A stretch of DNA of 64,000 nucleotides from Streptomyces sp. CB01373 (GTDB lineage Bacteria > Actinomycetota > Actinomycetes > Streptomycetales > Streptomycetaceae), in NCBI RefSeq assembly GCF_002803075.1, contig NZ_NNBK01000002.1:186001-250000 (forward strand). The letters run 5' to 3'. Under the pieces are notes generated by a model that saw only the letters and a list, made by a program, of their open reading frames with translations, was not told the origin of the DNA and made no database searches. Made by a program: the position numbers and the translations under genes. Below, in pieces: positions 17,721-26,196 of the stretch. The number at the start of each line of letters is the position of its first letter. Position 1 is the stretch's first letter.

Positions 17721-18674
17721 TCAAATCCCCGCGCGGACCGCGGGATCCGTGGCGACGGAGAACCGCGCGCCGCTCGTGGCGACGTCGATCGGGCCGTCGT
17801 ACGTCGACGCGGCCTCGGCACGCCAGTACTCGGCGTCCGCCAACCCCGCGAAGTGGGACAGCACCAGGCGCCGCGCTCCGGCGGCCTTGGCGATCCGGCC
17901 CGCCCCGGCCGGCGGGGTGTGCGAGTTCTCCTGGTGGGCCAGGAAGGCCGCGGAGAAGCCACGGCTGCGGTAGAAGCCGAGGTTGACGGCCTCGTGGACG
18001 AGGATGTCTGTGCCCTCGGCCAGCCGGGCGAGGTTCGCCGACTCGGCCGTGTCTCCGGAGAACGTGATCGACCCGTACGCGGAGTCGATCCGGTAGGCGA
18101 GGGCCGGGTGCACCGGCGGGTGGTCCACCAGGACGGCGGTCATCGTGATCCGCTCGTCGGCGTACACCTCGAACGGCTCCCCGGCGGCAGCCGAGCCCCT
18201 GGCCGGGGCGGCCACCTCCGAGGCGCGCACCAGGTCCGCCAGCGGCGGCCGGTCCTCGTCGCCCGCCCGGATGGCGATGTCGTAGGAGAACGCGTCCAGA
18301 ACGGAGGCCACGAGGCGGTCCGTACCGGCGAGGTGCCGGGTGCCGTCGTCCGGGTCGGGGCCGGGACCGATGATGTCGACCGGGGTGGAGAAGCCGTTCA
18401 CCGGCCGCCCCCAGTTCCACAGCAGGAACCCGGGGAGCTCGATCACGTGGTCGGAGTGCAGGTGCGTGATGAATCCCGCCCGGAACCGCTGCCCCCGCAG
18501 ACCGGCCTCGCCCGCGGCGCGGGTGCAGCCGATGCCGAAGTCGACCAGGTAGAAGACGTCGTCGACGACGACCGCGCTGGCGATGCCGTGCTCGGGGCCT
18601 CGGATGGCGGGCCCGGCGGCGACGCCGAGCGTGATGAGGTCCATGCCGCGCTGTGCGGACGTGGTGTCGGTCAC
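17721..18674 (-). CDS. MBL-fold metallo-hydrolase
   Basis: A 317-residue hydrolase with [14 protein letters not shown] (HxHxDH), the metal aspartate in FSGDTAES, and a C-terminal LSHFAGLAD histidine motif. It most resembles RNase Z-like/arylsulfatase-type MBL enzymes of catabolic clusters, not canonical tRNase. GTG 18674 follows AAGGA at 8 bases and overlaps the aldehyde dehydrogenase stop by four bases, so it is part of that operon. It might open a lactone or hydrolyse an ester intermediate; substrate unknown. Confidence 0.8.
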   Translation of the reverse strand: MTDTTSAQRGMDLITLGVAAGPAIRGPEHGIASAVVVDDVFYLVDFGIGCTRAAGEAGLRGQRFRAGFITHLHSDHVIELPGFLLWNWGRPVNGFSTPVDIIGPGPDPDDGTRHLAGTDRLVASVLDAFSYDIAIRAGDEDRPPLADLVRASEVAAPARGSAAAGEPFEVYADERITMTAVLVDHPPVHPALAYRIDSAYGSITFSGDTAESANLARLAEGTDILVHEAVNLGFYRSRGFSAAFLAHQENSHTPPAGAGRIAKAAGARRLVLSHFAGLADAEYWRAEAASTYDGPIDVATSGARFSVATDPAVRAGI

Positions 18675-20098
18675 CGACGCTGTCCTTCCGGTACGGGGGC
18701 CGCCTCGTGCGGTGCCGGGGTGTGGTGGGGACGGGCGTTGACGGTCCGGGGTTCGAGATACTCCTCCAGTCCCCAGCGGCCGCGCTCACGCCCGAGGCCG
18801 GAGGCCTTCCAGCCGCCGAACGGGGCGTCCGGCTCCACCTGGGTGTGCTGGTTGATCCAGACCGTGCCGGCCTCGATGTCAGCCGCCACCGCGTGGGCGC
18901 GGTCCAGGTCCGGCGACCACACCGAGGCGCCGAGCCCGAAGTCCTGTGCGTTCAGGCTGTCGACCGTCGTCCGGAGGTCGTCGTAGGCCACGACCGGGAG
19001 GGCGTTGCCGAACTGCTCGGCGTCGACGAGGTCCATGCCGACCTCGGCGTCCGTGACGATCGTCGGTTCGAGGAAGTGACCGGGCAGGTCGCAGCCACGT
19101 CCGCCGCCCGCTGCGACCCGCGCCCCGGCGGCGACGGCGCCGTCGACCAGGCCGCGGACGATGCCGTGCTGGGCGGCCGAGTGCATCGGGCCCATGGTGG
19201 ACCCGGCCGCCACCCCGTGGCCGAGCCGATGCCGGGCGACGGCCTCGGCCATGGCCTCGACCAGTTCGTCCCGCAGGCCGCGCGGCACGAAGACCCGCTT
19301 GACGGCCATGCACACCTGCCCGGCGTTGCGGAAGGCCGAACCGACGATGCCGGACGCGGTCGTCTCGATGTCCGCGTCCGGCAGGACGATCGCGGGGTCG
19401 TTCCCGCCGAGTTCCAGGGTGACGCGCTTGACCGTGGCGGCCGCCTGCGCGGCCACCGCGGTGCCGACCTCCGTCGATCCGGTGAAGGAGATCTTCCGGA
19501 CGCCGGGCAGGGCGCTCAGCGACACGTTGACCGCGCGGCCGGGGCTGGTGCGGTACTGCAGCACACCGGCGGGCAGGACCCGGTTCATGAGGTCGACCAG
19601 CGCCATGGTGGACAGCGGTGTCGTGGCGGAGGGCTTGGCGATGACGGTGCACCCGGCGGTCAGCGCGGGGGCGAGTTTCACGCACAGCAGGGAGATGGGG
19701 AAGTTCCACGGCGTGATGGTGCCGACCACGCCCACGGGCCGGTAGTGCACCTCGACCGTGCGGTCGGCCCGGTCGGGCAGCCTCTCCACCTCGTCCCAGG
19801 CGAGCGTGGCGTAGTGGTCCAGCAGCCCGGCGCCGACCCGGAACTCGCCGACGGCCTCGGCCAGGACCTTGCCCTGTTCCAGGGACAGCAGCCGTCCGAG
19901 TTCGTCCTCGTGGGCGCGGACGAGGTCCGCACAGGCGTGCAGCGCGGCCCGCCGGGCCGCGCGGTCCGCGGCCCACGCGGGTGCGGCGGCCCGCGCGGCG
20001 GCGATCGCCTGCCGTACCTCGTCCTCGCCGTGCACCGGGGCCCGGCCGACCGGCTCCAGCGTGGCCGGGTCGTGTACGGCGTACGTCTCTTGGGCCAT
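18671..20098 (-). CDS. Aldehyde dehydrogenase family protein
   Basis: A 475-residue NAD(P)-dependent dehydrogenase. TPWNFPISL and FTGSTEVGTAV bind the cofactor, LELGGNDP holds the general-base Glu, and NAGQVCMAVKR holds the catalytic Cys. ATG 20098 follows AGGAG at 7 bases. It is divergent from the SDR gene across a region with two copies of the TTTCCAC-N3-GTGGAAA motif. Next to a coniferyl-alcohol-dehydrogenase-like SDR, it could oxidise an aromatic aldehyde to the acid. Confidence 0.88.
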   Translation of the reverse strand: MAQETYAVHDPATLEPVGRAPVHGEDEVRQAIAAARAAAPAWAADRAARRAALHACADLVRAHEDELGRLLSLEQGKVLAEAVGEFRVGAGLLDHYATLAWDEVERLPDRADRTVEVHYRPVGVVGTITPWNFPISLLCVKLAPALTAGCTVIAKPSATTPLSTMALVDLMNRVLPAGVLQYRTSPGRAVNVSLSALPGVRKISFTGSTEVGTAVAAQAAATVKRVTLELGGNDPAIVLPDADIETTASGIVGSAFRNAGQVCMAVKRVFVPRGLRDELVEAMAEAVARHRLGHGVAAGSTMGPMHSAAQHGIVRGLVDGAVAAGARVAAGGGRGCDLPGHFLEPTIVTDAEVGMDLVDAEQFGNALPVVAYDDLRTTVDSLNAQDFGLGASVWSPDLDRAHAVAADIEAGTVWINQHTQVEPDAPFGGWKASGLGRERGRWGLEEYLEPRTVNARPHHTPAPHEAAPVPEGQRR

Positions 20099-20170
20099 CG
20101 GCGTGCTCCTGGTCGGGGGAGGGGGACGGGATGTCACCATCCCCGCAGGTCACACCTTGGGCAAGCAGGT

Positions 20171-20187
20171 CATCCACTCAGTGGAAA
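20171..20187. promoter_or_regulatory. IclR-type operator candidate, site 2
   Basis: CATCCACTCAGTGGAAA shares the CCACTCAGT core with site 1 (15413) and the intact right half GTGGAAA. It lies 73 bases before the aldehyde dehydrogenase start. Confidence 0.55.
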
Positions 20188-20232
20188 GCGGACCGTGCCA
20201 CGGCCGCCGGCTCCCCCTGGGCGCCGCGGAGT

Positions 20233-20249
20233 TTTCCACAGGGTGGAAA
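20233..20249. promoter_or_regulatory. IclR-type operator candidate, site 3 (perfect)
   Basis: TTTCCACAGGGTGGAAA is a perfect 7-3-7 inverted repeat, 62 bases (about six helical turns) from site 2 and 98 bases before the SDR start. Confidence 0.68.
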
Positions 20250-20346
20250 GTGGGCTTGTCACGGACGCCGCTTCACCCGGAGGCTCGGCCCGCGGACCCC
20301 TGGTCATTCGTCATCCGTACATTCCGCCGACGAACAAGTGAGAGCC

Positions 20347-21159
20347 ATGACGAACAACACGCAGTTGCCCGTGGTCGTGACCGGGGTCGCCTCCGGTATC
20401 GGAGCGGCGGCCGCCGACCTGCTCGCCGGCAGGGGCCTGCCCGTCGTCGGAATCGACCGGTCGGTGCCCGAGTCCTTCGCGGGGACCTTCGTCCGGGCCG
20501 ACCTGTCCACGCCCGCCGGCGCGCACATGGCCGCGCGGAGCGTACTGGCCGCCGCGCCGGACGGGCTCGCGGGGCTCGCCAACATCGCCGGGGTGCCGGG
20601 AACGGCGCCCTGGCGGACGGTGCTCGGCGTCAACGTCTTCGGCCTGCGGGAACTGACCGCCGCTCTCGCACCGGCGATCCGGGAAGGAGGCTGCGTCGTC
20701 AACCTCTCCTCGGCCGTGGCCACCGCCTGGGAGCGGAACCTGCCTGTGGTACGGGCCTTCGCCCTCGCCGCCGACACCGAGGCGGCGCTCGACGCCGTGG
20801 CCCGTGACGAGAGCGTCACCGGTCACTCGTACCGGTTCTCCAAGGAGTGCGTGCGGTACCTCACCGAACACCTCGCGGCCGAGTACCTGCCCCGCAGGGT
20901 CCGGGTGACCTCCGTCAGCCCGGGACCCGTGGCCACGCCGATCCTCGACGACTTCAAGCGGGACCACGGCGTCGCCAAGGTCGAGGGAGCCGGCGCCCTG
21001 CTCGGACGGTTCGGGGAACCGGCGGACATCGCCGGTGTCGTGGCCTTCCTCCTGAGCGACTCCGCGGCCTGGATCAACGGCACCGACATCCGCGTGGACG
21101 GCGGTCTGACGGCCTACCGCACCGTCCAGGAGGCCTCCGGGGCCGCCTCCACCGACTGA
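20347..21159 (+). CDS. SDR oxidoreductase, coniferyl-alcohol dehydrogenase-like
   Basis: A 270-residue short-chain dehydrogenase. TGVASGIG binds NAD(P), LANIAGVPG is the NNAG-like motif, LSSAVA holds the catalytic Ser and SYRFSKE gives Tyr-x3-Lys. The insertion between the Ser and Tyr motifs and the C-terminal VSPGPVATPILDDF resemble the 3-alpha-hydroxysteroid/coniferyl alcohol dehydrogenase subgroup. It is divergent from the aldehyde dehydrogenase; together they could take an aryl alcohol to the acid. Substrate is inferred from context only. Confidence 0.85.
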   Translation: MTNNTQLPVVVTGVASGIGAAAADLLAGRGLPVVGIDRSVPESFAGTFVRADLSTPAGAHMAARSVLAAAPDGLAGLANIAGVPGTAPWRTVLGVNVFGLRELTAALAPAIREGGCVVNLSSAVATAWERNLPVVRAFALAADTEAALDAVARDESVTGHSYRFSKECVRYLTEHLAAEYLPRRVRVTSVSPGPVATPILDDFKRDHGVAKVEGAGALLGRFGEPADIAGVVAFLLSDSAAWINGTDIRVDGGLTAYRTVQEASGAASTD

Positions 21160-21200
21160 CCCGTGCCGCAGGACCACACGGGGACCGCCACCGGACCCCG

Positions 21201-21248
21201 CCCGGCGGGCCTCAGCCGTCCTGGCCCGGCGGGCCTCAGCCGTCCTCG
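21201..21248. repeat. 24-bp tandem duplication at the cdd-like stop codon
   Basis: CCCGGCGGGCCTCAGCCGTC plus four bases is present twice, differing at one base (CTGG versus CTCG). The second copy contains the stop codon of the cdd-like gene (21236-21238). It sits at the border between the catabolic island and the core block. Confidence 0.75.
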
Positions 21249-21598
21249 CCCGCCGGCCGGGTGAGCCGTACGGTGCCGTCGGGTCCAGCCAGCAGAACCG
21301 GCGTCTTCGCACCGCCCAGGTCGCGTACGGCGGCCAGGTCCTCCGGGGCGATCTCCTCCGCCTCGCCGACCACCGCCGCCGCCTCCAGGGACGTCGCCCC
21401 GGACGCGACGGCCATCGCCACCGCCGTCCGCAGGGCGCTCAGCCGCAGTGAGGCGAGGCTCACCGACCCGGCGACATACGTACGCCCCGTCTCGTCCCGT
21501 ACGGCCGCGCCCTCCGGCACACCGTTGCGGGCCCGTGCCGAACGGGCCAGAGTGACGATCTTGAGGTCCTCGGGGTCAAGCGCGTTGGTCTCGGTCAT
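21236..21598 (-). CDS. Cytidine deaminase-like protein lacking zinc ligands
   Basis: A 120-residue protein with the cytidine deaminase outline: an N-terminal helix, DETGRTYVAGSVSLASLRLS strand region and a helical segment. The HAE/CAE and PCxxC motifs that bind zinc are absent, so deaminase activity is unlikely. It occupies the position of cdd in the conserved phoH-ybeY-cdd-era order. ATG 21598 is chosen. It may have a structural or regulatory role. Confidence 0.8.
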   Translation of the reverse strand: MTETNALDPEDLKIVTLARSARARNGVPEGAAVRDETGRTYVAGSVSLASLRLSALRTAVAMAVASGATSLEAAAVVGEAEEIAPEDLAAVRDLGGAKTPVLLAGPDGTVRLTRPAGEDG

Positions 21599-21665
21599 GC
21601 CCCGAGCATAGGAGCAGCCCCGGCAGCCGCGAAGATCACCCCGGCAGCCACGGCGTCCCCGGCGC

Positions 21666-22025
21666 TCACGCGCGGTCGAGCCGCAGCCGCTCCGCGCGCG
21701 GCAGCCCCGCCACCACCAGGTCGTAGGAGTCCTCGACGAGTTCGCGGACCAGCCGGTCCGGGAGCCCGGCGTCGACCGTGACCGTGTTCCAGTGGCGCTT
21801 GTGCATGTGCCAGCCGGGGACGATCAGGCCCTCGTGCTCCGCGCGCAGCCGGACCGCGTCCTCCGGGTCGCACTTGAGGTTGACCTTCAGCGGCCGGGAG
21901 TCCAGGGCCGACAGCGCGAACAGCTTGCCCCGGACCTTGAAGACCGAGGTCTGCGGGTCGAAGGGGAAGTCCTCCACCACCGCGTCGAACGACAGGCAGA
22001 GGGCGCGCAGCTCCTCGGGGCTCAC
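21666..22025 (-). CDS. MmcQ/YjbR family DNA-binding-like protein
   Basis: A 119-residue CyaY-like fold protein. VFKVRGKLFAL, LKCDPEDAVRLR and the C-terminal HMHKRHWNTV segment are typical of the family. GTG 22025 overlaps the CBS-protein stop (GTGA), so it is coupled to the phoH-ybeY-CNNM operon. The molecular role is not established. Confidence 0.85.
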   Translation of the reverse strand: MSPEELRALCLSFDAVVEDFPFDPQTSVFKVRGKLFALSALDSRPLKVNLKCDPEDAVRLRAEHEGLIVPGWHMHKRHWNTVTVDAGLPDRLVRELVEDSYDLVVAGLPRAERLRLDRA

Positions 22026-23332
22026 TCCGGCTTCCCCTCCCCGTCCCCGGTGGGCGCCGCCGGGTCCACCGGCTCCGCGAGCACCGTCACGATCTTGTTC
22101 CGCCGTCCGGCCGCCGCCTCCGCGGTCAGCCGCAGCTCGCGGCCGTCGGGCAGCTCCACGACCGACGACGCGCCCGCGATGGGCACCCGGCCCAGGGCCT
22201 TGGCGAGCAGCCCGCCGACCGTCTCCACGTCCTCGTCGTCGTACTCGTCCAGGCCGTACAGCTCGCCCAGGTCCGTGATGTCCAGGCGCGCGGTGACGCG
22301 GTAGCGGTCGTCGCCGAGCGGTTCCACCGGCGGCAGCTCGCGGTCGTACTCGTCCGCGATCTCGCCGACGATCTCCTCGAGGATGTCCTCGATGGTGACG
22401 ATGCCGGCCGTGCCGCCGTACTCGTCGATGACGACGGCGACGTGGTTGCGTTCCTTCTGCATCTCGCGCAGCAGGTCGTCGGCGTTCTTCGTGTCCGGCA
22501 CGAAGACGGCCGGACGCATCGCCGTCGACACCAGCTCGCTCTCGGCGTACCGGTTGATGTGCGTCCTGCGGACCAGGTCCTTCAGATAGACGATCCCGAC
22601 GATGTCGTCCTCGCTCTCGCCGGTGACCGGAATCCGCGAGAAGCCGGAGCGCAGCGCCAGCGTGAGGGCCTGGCGGATGGTCTTGTACCGCTCGATCACC
22701 ACCAGGTCGGTGCGCGGCACCATGACCTCGCGCACGAGGGTGTCGCCCAGCTCGAAGACCGAGTGCACCATGCGTCGCTCGTCGTCCTCGATCAGCGACT
22801 CCTGCTCGGCCAGGTCGACCATGGCGCGCAGCTCCGCCTCGGAGGCGAACGGGCCGCGCCGGAACCCCTTGCCGGGGGTCAGCGCGTTGCCGATGAGGAT
22901 CAGCAGCGACGGGATCGGGCCGAGCACCCGCGCGAGCGGCACCAGCAGGTACGCCGCCACGGTCGCCGTGTTCAGCGGGTGCTGGCGGCCGATGGTGCGC
23001 GGGGAGACCCCGACGGCCACGTACGAGACGAGCACCATGACCGCGATGGCGACGACCAGCGCCTGCGCCGTGCCGGAGAACGCCTCCAGGCACGCGTAGG
23101 TGACCAGCGCGGCGGCCGCCATCTCGCAGGTCACGCGCACCAGCAGCGCCAGGTTGAGATAGCGGGTCGGGTCGGCGGCGATCTGGGCCAGCTTGGCGCT
23201 GCCGCGGCGGCCCGCCTTCACGGCCTCCTCGGCACGGAAGCTGGACACCCGTGCCAGGCCCGCCTCCGCGCAGGCGGCGAGCCAGGCGACGACGACGAGC
23301 GCGATCGCGCCGACGACGATCTGAGGGCTCAT
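22022..23332 (-). CDS. CNNM/CBS-domain transporter-like protein (CorC/HlyC family)
   Basis: A 436-residue membrane protein with an N-terminal DUF21/CNNM domain of several hydrophobic helices (residues 1-140), a CBS pair ([50 protein letters not shown]) and a C-terminal CorC/HlyC domain. Homologues act in Mg2+/Co2+ handling. It starts 7 bases after ybeY. Confidence 0.93.
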   Translation of the reverse strand: MSPQIVVGAIALVVVAWLAACAEAGLARVSSFRAEEAVKAGRRGSAKLAQIAADPTRYLNLALLVRVTCEMAAAALVTYACLEAFSGTAQALVVAIAVMVLVSYVAVGVSPRTIGRQHPLNTATVAAYLLVPLARVLGPIPSLLILIGNALTPGKGFRRGPFASEAELRAMVDLAEQESLIEDDERRMVHSVFELGDTLVREVMVPRTDLVVIERYKTIRQALTLALRSGFSRIPVTGESEDDIVGIVYLKDLVRRTHINRYAESELVSTAMRPAVFVPDTKNADDLLREMQKERNHVAVVIDEYGGTAGIVTIEDILEEIVGEIADEYDRELPPVEPLGDDRYRVTARLDITDLGELYGLDEYDDEDVETVGGLLAKALGRVPIAGASSVVELPDGRELRLTAEAAAGRRNKIVTVLAEPVDPAAPTGDGEGKPE

Positions 23333-23339
23333 GGGCGGG

Positions 23340-23837
23340 TTACGAGACGGTGGGCGCCGGGGACGGGCCGTGCAGGCCCTGCTCGGCGCGCCAGCCGTCC
23401 ACGATCGCTGCCTGAAGACCGAACATCTCGGCCTTCTCGTCCGGCTCCTCGTGGTCGTAGCCGAGCAGGTGCAGCACGCCGTGGACGGTGAGCAGATGGA
23501 GCTCCTCGTTCATGGAGTGCTGGGTCGGGGCCTCGGCGCCCTGCTTCGCGGCGACCTCGGGACAGAGCACGATGTCGCCGAGGAGGCCCTGCGGGGGCTC
23601 GTCGTCGTCCTTCGCCGGCGGCCGCAGCTCGTCCATCGGGAAGGACATGACGTCCGTGGGGCCCGGCAGGTCCATCCACTGGACGTGCAGCTGCTCCATG
23701 GCGTCGGCGTCCACGACGATCACCGAGAGCTCGGAGAGCGGGTGGATGCGCATGCGGGTGAGTGCGTAGCGGGCGATGTCGAGGATCGCCCGCTCGTCGA
23801 CCTCGGTTCCCGACTCGTTGTTGACGTCGATCGACAT
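23340..23837 (-). CDS. ybeY: Endoribonuclease YbeY
   Basis: A 165-residue metal-dependent RNase for 16S rRNA 3' maturation and ribosome quality control. [11 protein letters not shown] gives the H-x3-H-x5-H zinc site; [11 protein letters not shown] and LGDIVLCPE are conserved. It starts 12 bases after phoH, the usual gene order. Confidence 0.97.
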   Translation of the reverse strand: MSIDVNNESGTEVDERAILDIARYALTRMRIHPLSELSVIVVDADAMEQLHVQWMDLPGPTDVMSFPMDELRPPAKDDDEPPQGLLGDIVLCPEVAAKQGAEAPTQHSMNEELHLLTVHGVLHLLGYDHEEPDEKAEMFGLQAAIVDGWRAEQGLHGPSPAPTVS

Positions 23838-23849
23838 GGTGGTGCTGGT

Positions 23850-26024
23850 CTACTTCCCCTTGTGCCCGTGTCCGTGCGCGTGCCCGGCCCTGCCGTGGCC
23901 GCCGGACTTGTTGGGTGCGCCGTTCTCGGTGACGTGCTTGCTGTCGTACTTCTCGTACGCGTCGACGATACGGCCCACGAGCTTGTGCCGTACGACGTCG
24001 TGCGACGACAGCCGGGAGAAGTGGACGTCCTCGACTCCCTCCAGGATCTCCTGCACCTGCCGCAGCCCGGACTTCTGGTTGTTGGGCAGGTCCACCTGCG
24101 TGACGTCTCCCGTGATGACGATCTTCGAGTCGAAGCCGAGCCGGGTGAGGAACATCTTCATCTGCTCGGGGCTGGTGTTCTGGGCCTCGTCCAGGATGAT
24201 GAAGGCGTCGTTGAGGGTGTTGTGCGTCAGCAGATGGTCCTGCGTGACGTACAGGGAGTCCTCGGCCGCCACCTGGATGCAGACGCACTCCTCCCGGCCC
24301 GCCGGCTCGATGCTGTCGACGAACCGCATCGGACGTCCGCCGCCACCGGCCGCCTGGTACCGGTCCCGCTTACGGGCCATGCGGAAGGGCTCGATGCCCT
24401 CGGGGAGACGGATGTCGATGACGTGGGCGTCGCGGCGGTGGGCGACGTCCCGCCCCTCCGCGCGGCCCGGACCGCGCCCCTCGGCGGCCCTGCGACGGCT
24501 GTGTGCGACGCCGCCCAGTGACTGCACCAGAGCGATCACATCGTCCCGGAGCGGGATGGATGTCGTCGTGTACTGGACGCGGCAGGTGCGGTTCTTCTGG
24601 ACGACGGGGCCGCCGTCGGAGTCGAGCAGCCCCTGCAGGACCGCCAGCCGTACCTCGGCCGAGTTGAAGAGGTAGTCGTCGGGGACGAACTTGCTGTACG
24701 AGCGCGTCCGCAGCAGGTCCAGCCGGCGCAGAACGCCGGTGACCGGGTTCTCCAGGGTGACCACGTCGCCAGCGGCCTTGTCCCGGTTGAGGACGTAGTC
24801 GGGCCCGCCGCGATGCCGTACCGAGACTCCGGGAAGGGCCGATTGCAGGGCCGACGCCAGTTCCGGGTCCGTGGTGGCGAACGACGGGGTGGTGGAGCCG
24901 GTCAGACATCCGTCGCCCAGCAGGAGTCCCAGCGCGTAGGGGTCCATCGGTACTTCGCGCTCGGGGAAGCACACCGGTGCCGTGAGCATCGGCAGCTCGT
25001 ATCGACGCGCGTGCGCGGCACGCAGGTTGCCGATCATCTCCTGGGTCTCCAGGACCCGCCACGGCTTGTCGCGGCGCTTGTCGTCGCGCGTCCTGACCGT
25101 CCACAGGTGCTCGCCGCAGCACAGCGTCCAGGAGCCGTCCTGGGCCGTGACGCGGTAGATGTCCTTCTCGCCCTGTGGATAGACGCCCAGGACAGGGGTC
25201 GGCTCGCCGTTGGAGCCGATGACGAGGTCACCGACCTGAAGATCGCCGATCGGGCGCCAGCCGTCCGGCGTCAGCACGTTCGTGAAGCGCGGTTGCGCGC
25301 GGCCGCGCATGTAGGCGAGCGGTGCGACCTCGATCGTGCCCGCCGCCATCAGACGCGGGATGGAGTCCGGGTCGAGCATGTCGTGCAGCGCGTCGTACAG
25401 CGGGCGCAGGTACGGGTCGATCTTCTCGTAGAGCGTGCCGGGCAGGAAGCCGAGGCGCTCGCCGGCCTCGACCGCGGGGCGGGTCAGAATGATGCGGTTG
25501 ACCTGCTTGGACTGCAGGGCCTGCACCGCCTTGGCCATGGCCAGGTAGGTCTTGCCGGTACCGGCGGGGCCGATGCCGAAGACCACCGTGTGCTTGTCGA
25601 TCGCGTCGACGTACCGCTTCTGGTTGAGCGTCTTGGGACGGATCGTGCGGCCGCGGGAGGACAGGATGTTCTGCGTCAAAACCTCGGCCGGGGTCTCCTG
25701 GCCGTCGCTCTCGCCGTTCTCGCTGGCCTTGAGCATGGCGATGGAGCGTTCCACTGCGTCCTCCGTCATCGGCTGCCCGGTGCGGAGCACCAGCATCATC
25801 TCGTCGAACACGCGCTGGACCAGGGCGACGTCCGCGGGATCGCCGACCGCGCTGATCTCATTGCCCCGGACATGGATGTCGGCCCCCGGGAAGGCCTTCT
25901 CGATCACGCGCAGGAGAGAGTCGCCTGACCCCAGGACGGTCACCATGGGGTGCTGGGCGGGGACGGTGAACTGTGCTCTGGCCTGCCCCTGCGCGGGGGT
26001 CTTGGCTGCGGGTGTCTGAGTCAT
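23850..26024 (-). CDS. phoH: PhoH-like ATPase interrupted by an intein
   Basis: The 724-codon frame encodes a PhoH/PhoL ATPase (extein 364 residues, normal length) split by an in-frame intein (residues 243-602). N-extein: Walker A GPAGTGKT at 152-159 and the TRPAVEAGE loop. The host sequence breaks in the highly conserved MRGR/TLNDAF loop, just before Walker B (IILDEAQN). C-extein: [10 protein letters not shown] sensor and a His/Gly-rich tail ([16 protein letters not shown]). ATG 26024 is chosen. It heads the ybeY-CNNM-mmcQ-cdd-like operon. Function in RNA metabolism and stress is inferred from the family. Confidence 0.95.
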   Translation of the reverse strand: MTQTPAAKTPAQGQARAQFTVPAQHPMVTVLGSGDSLLRVIEKAFPGADIHVRGNEISAVGDPADVALVQRVFDEMMLVLRTGQPMTEDAVERSIAMLKASENGESDGQETPAEVLTQNILSSRGRTIRPKTLNQKRYVDAIDKHTVVFGIGPAGTGKTYLAMAKAVQALQSKQVNRIILTRPAVEAGERLGFLPGTLYEKIDPYLRPLYDALHDMLDPDSIPRLMAAGTIEVAPLAYMRGRAQPRFTNVLTPDGWRPIGDLQVGDLVIGSNGEPTPVLGVYPQGEKDIYRVTAQDGSWTLCCGEHLWTVRTRDDKRRDKPWRVLETQEMIGNLRAAHARRYELPMLTAPVCFPEREVPMDPYALGLLLGDGCLTGSTTPSFATTDPELASALQSALPGVSVRHRGGPDYVLNRDKAAGDVVTLENPVTGVLRRLDLLRTRSYSKFVPDDYLFNSAEVRLAVLQGLLDSDGGPVVQKNRTCRVQYTTTSIPLRDDVIALVQSLGGVAHSRRRAAEGRGPGRAEGRDVAHRRDAHVIDIRLPEGIEPFRMARKRDRYQAAGGGGRPMRFVDSIEPAGREECVCIQVAAEDSLYVTQDHLLTHNTLNDAFIILDEAQNTSPEQMKMFLTRLGFDSKIVITGDVTQVDLPNNQKSGLRQVQEILEGVEDVHFSRLSSHDVVRHKLVGRIVDAYEKYDSKHVTENGAPNKSGGHGRAGHAHGHGHKGK
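24219..25298 (-). mobile_element. Class 3-like intein with LAGLIDADG homing endonuclease in phoH
   Basis: A 360-residue intein (PhoH residues 243-602). Splice block A is [20 protein letters not shown] but the first residue is Ala, not Cys/Ser. Block B has CGEHLW with Trp at intein position 66 after the His; block F has CIQV with Cys at position 340; block G ends LLTHN with Thr358 before His-Asn. Those Trp, Cys and Thr residues are the W-C-T signature of class 3 inteins, which start splicing from the block F Cys. The +1 extein residue is Thr. Endonuclease motifs [10 protein letters not shown] and [10 protein letters not shown] keep both acidic residues. Residues 508-530 are an Arg/Gly-rich low-complexity insert. 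Confidence 0.92.
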
Positions 26025-26196
26025 GGGCCGGCGCTGAAGGCCTGCGGTTCCTCCTCGTCACGGCCGCACAAGTCAGGGCGGCCTCGCGCTTCCCAGGGTA
26101 CGACGGGGGAGTGCCGACGCCGTAGGGCTTTTCGGCGACCTGCGCGACCCCGGTGACCCTGAGGGGACCGGCGACGCCGGCGGACCCGGAGCGGCA

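Noticed and set aside
17721..18674. Second RNase Z gene
   Set aside because: The N-terminus lacks the RNase Z pattern seen in the gene at 2563, and it is coupled to an aldehyde dehydrogenase.
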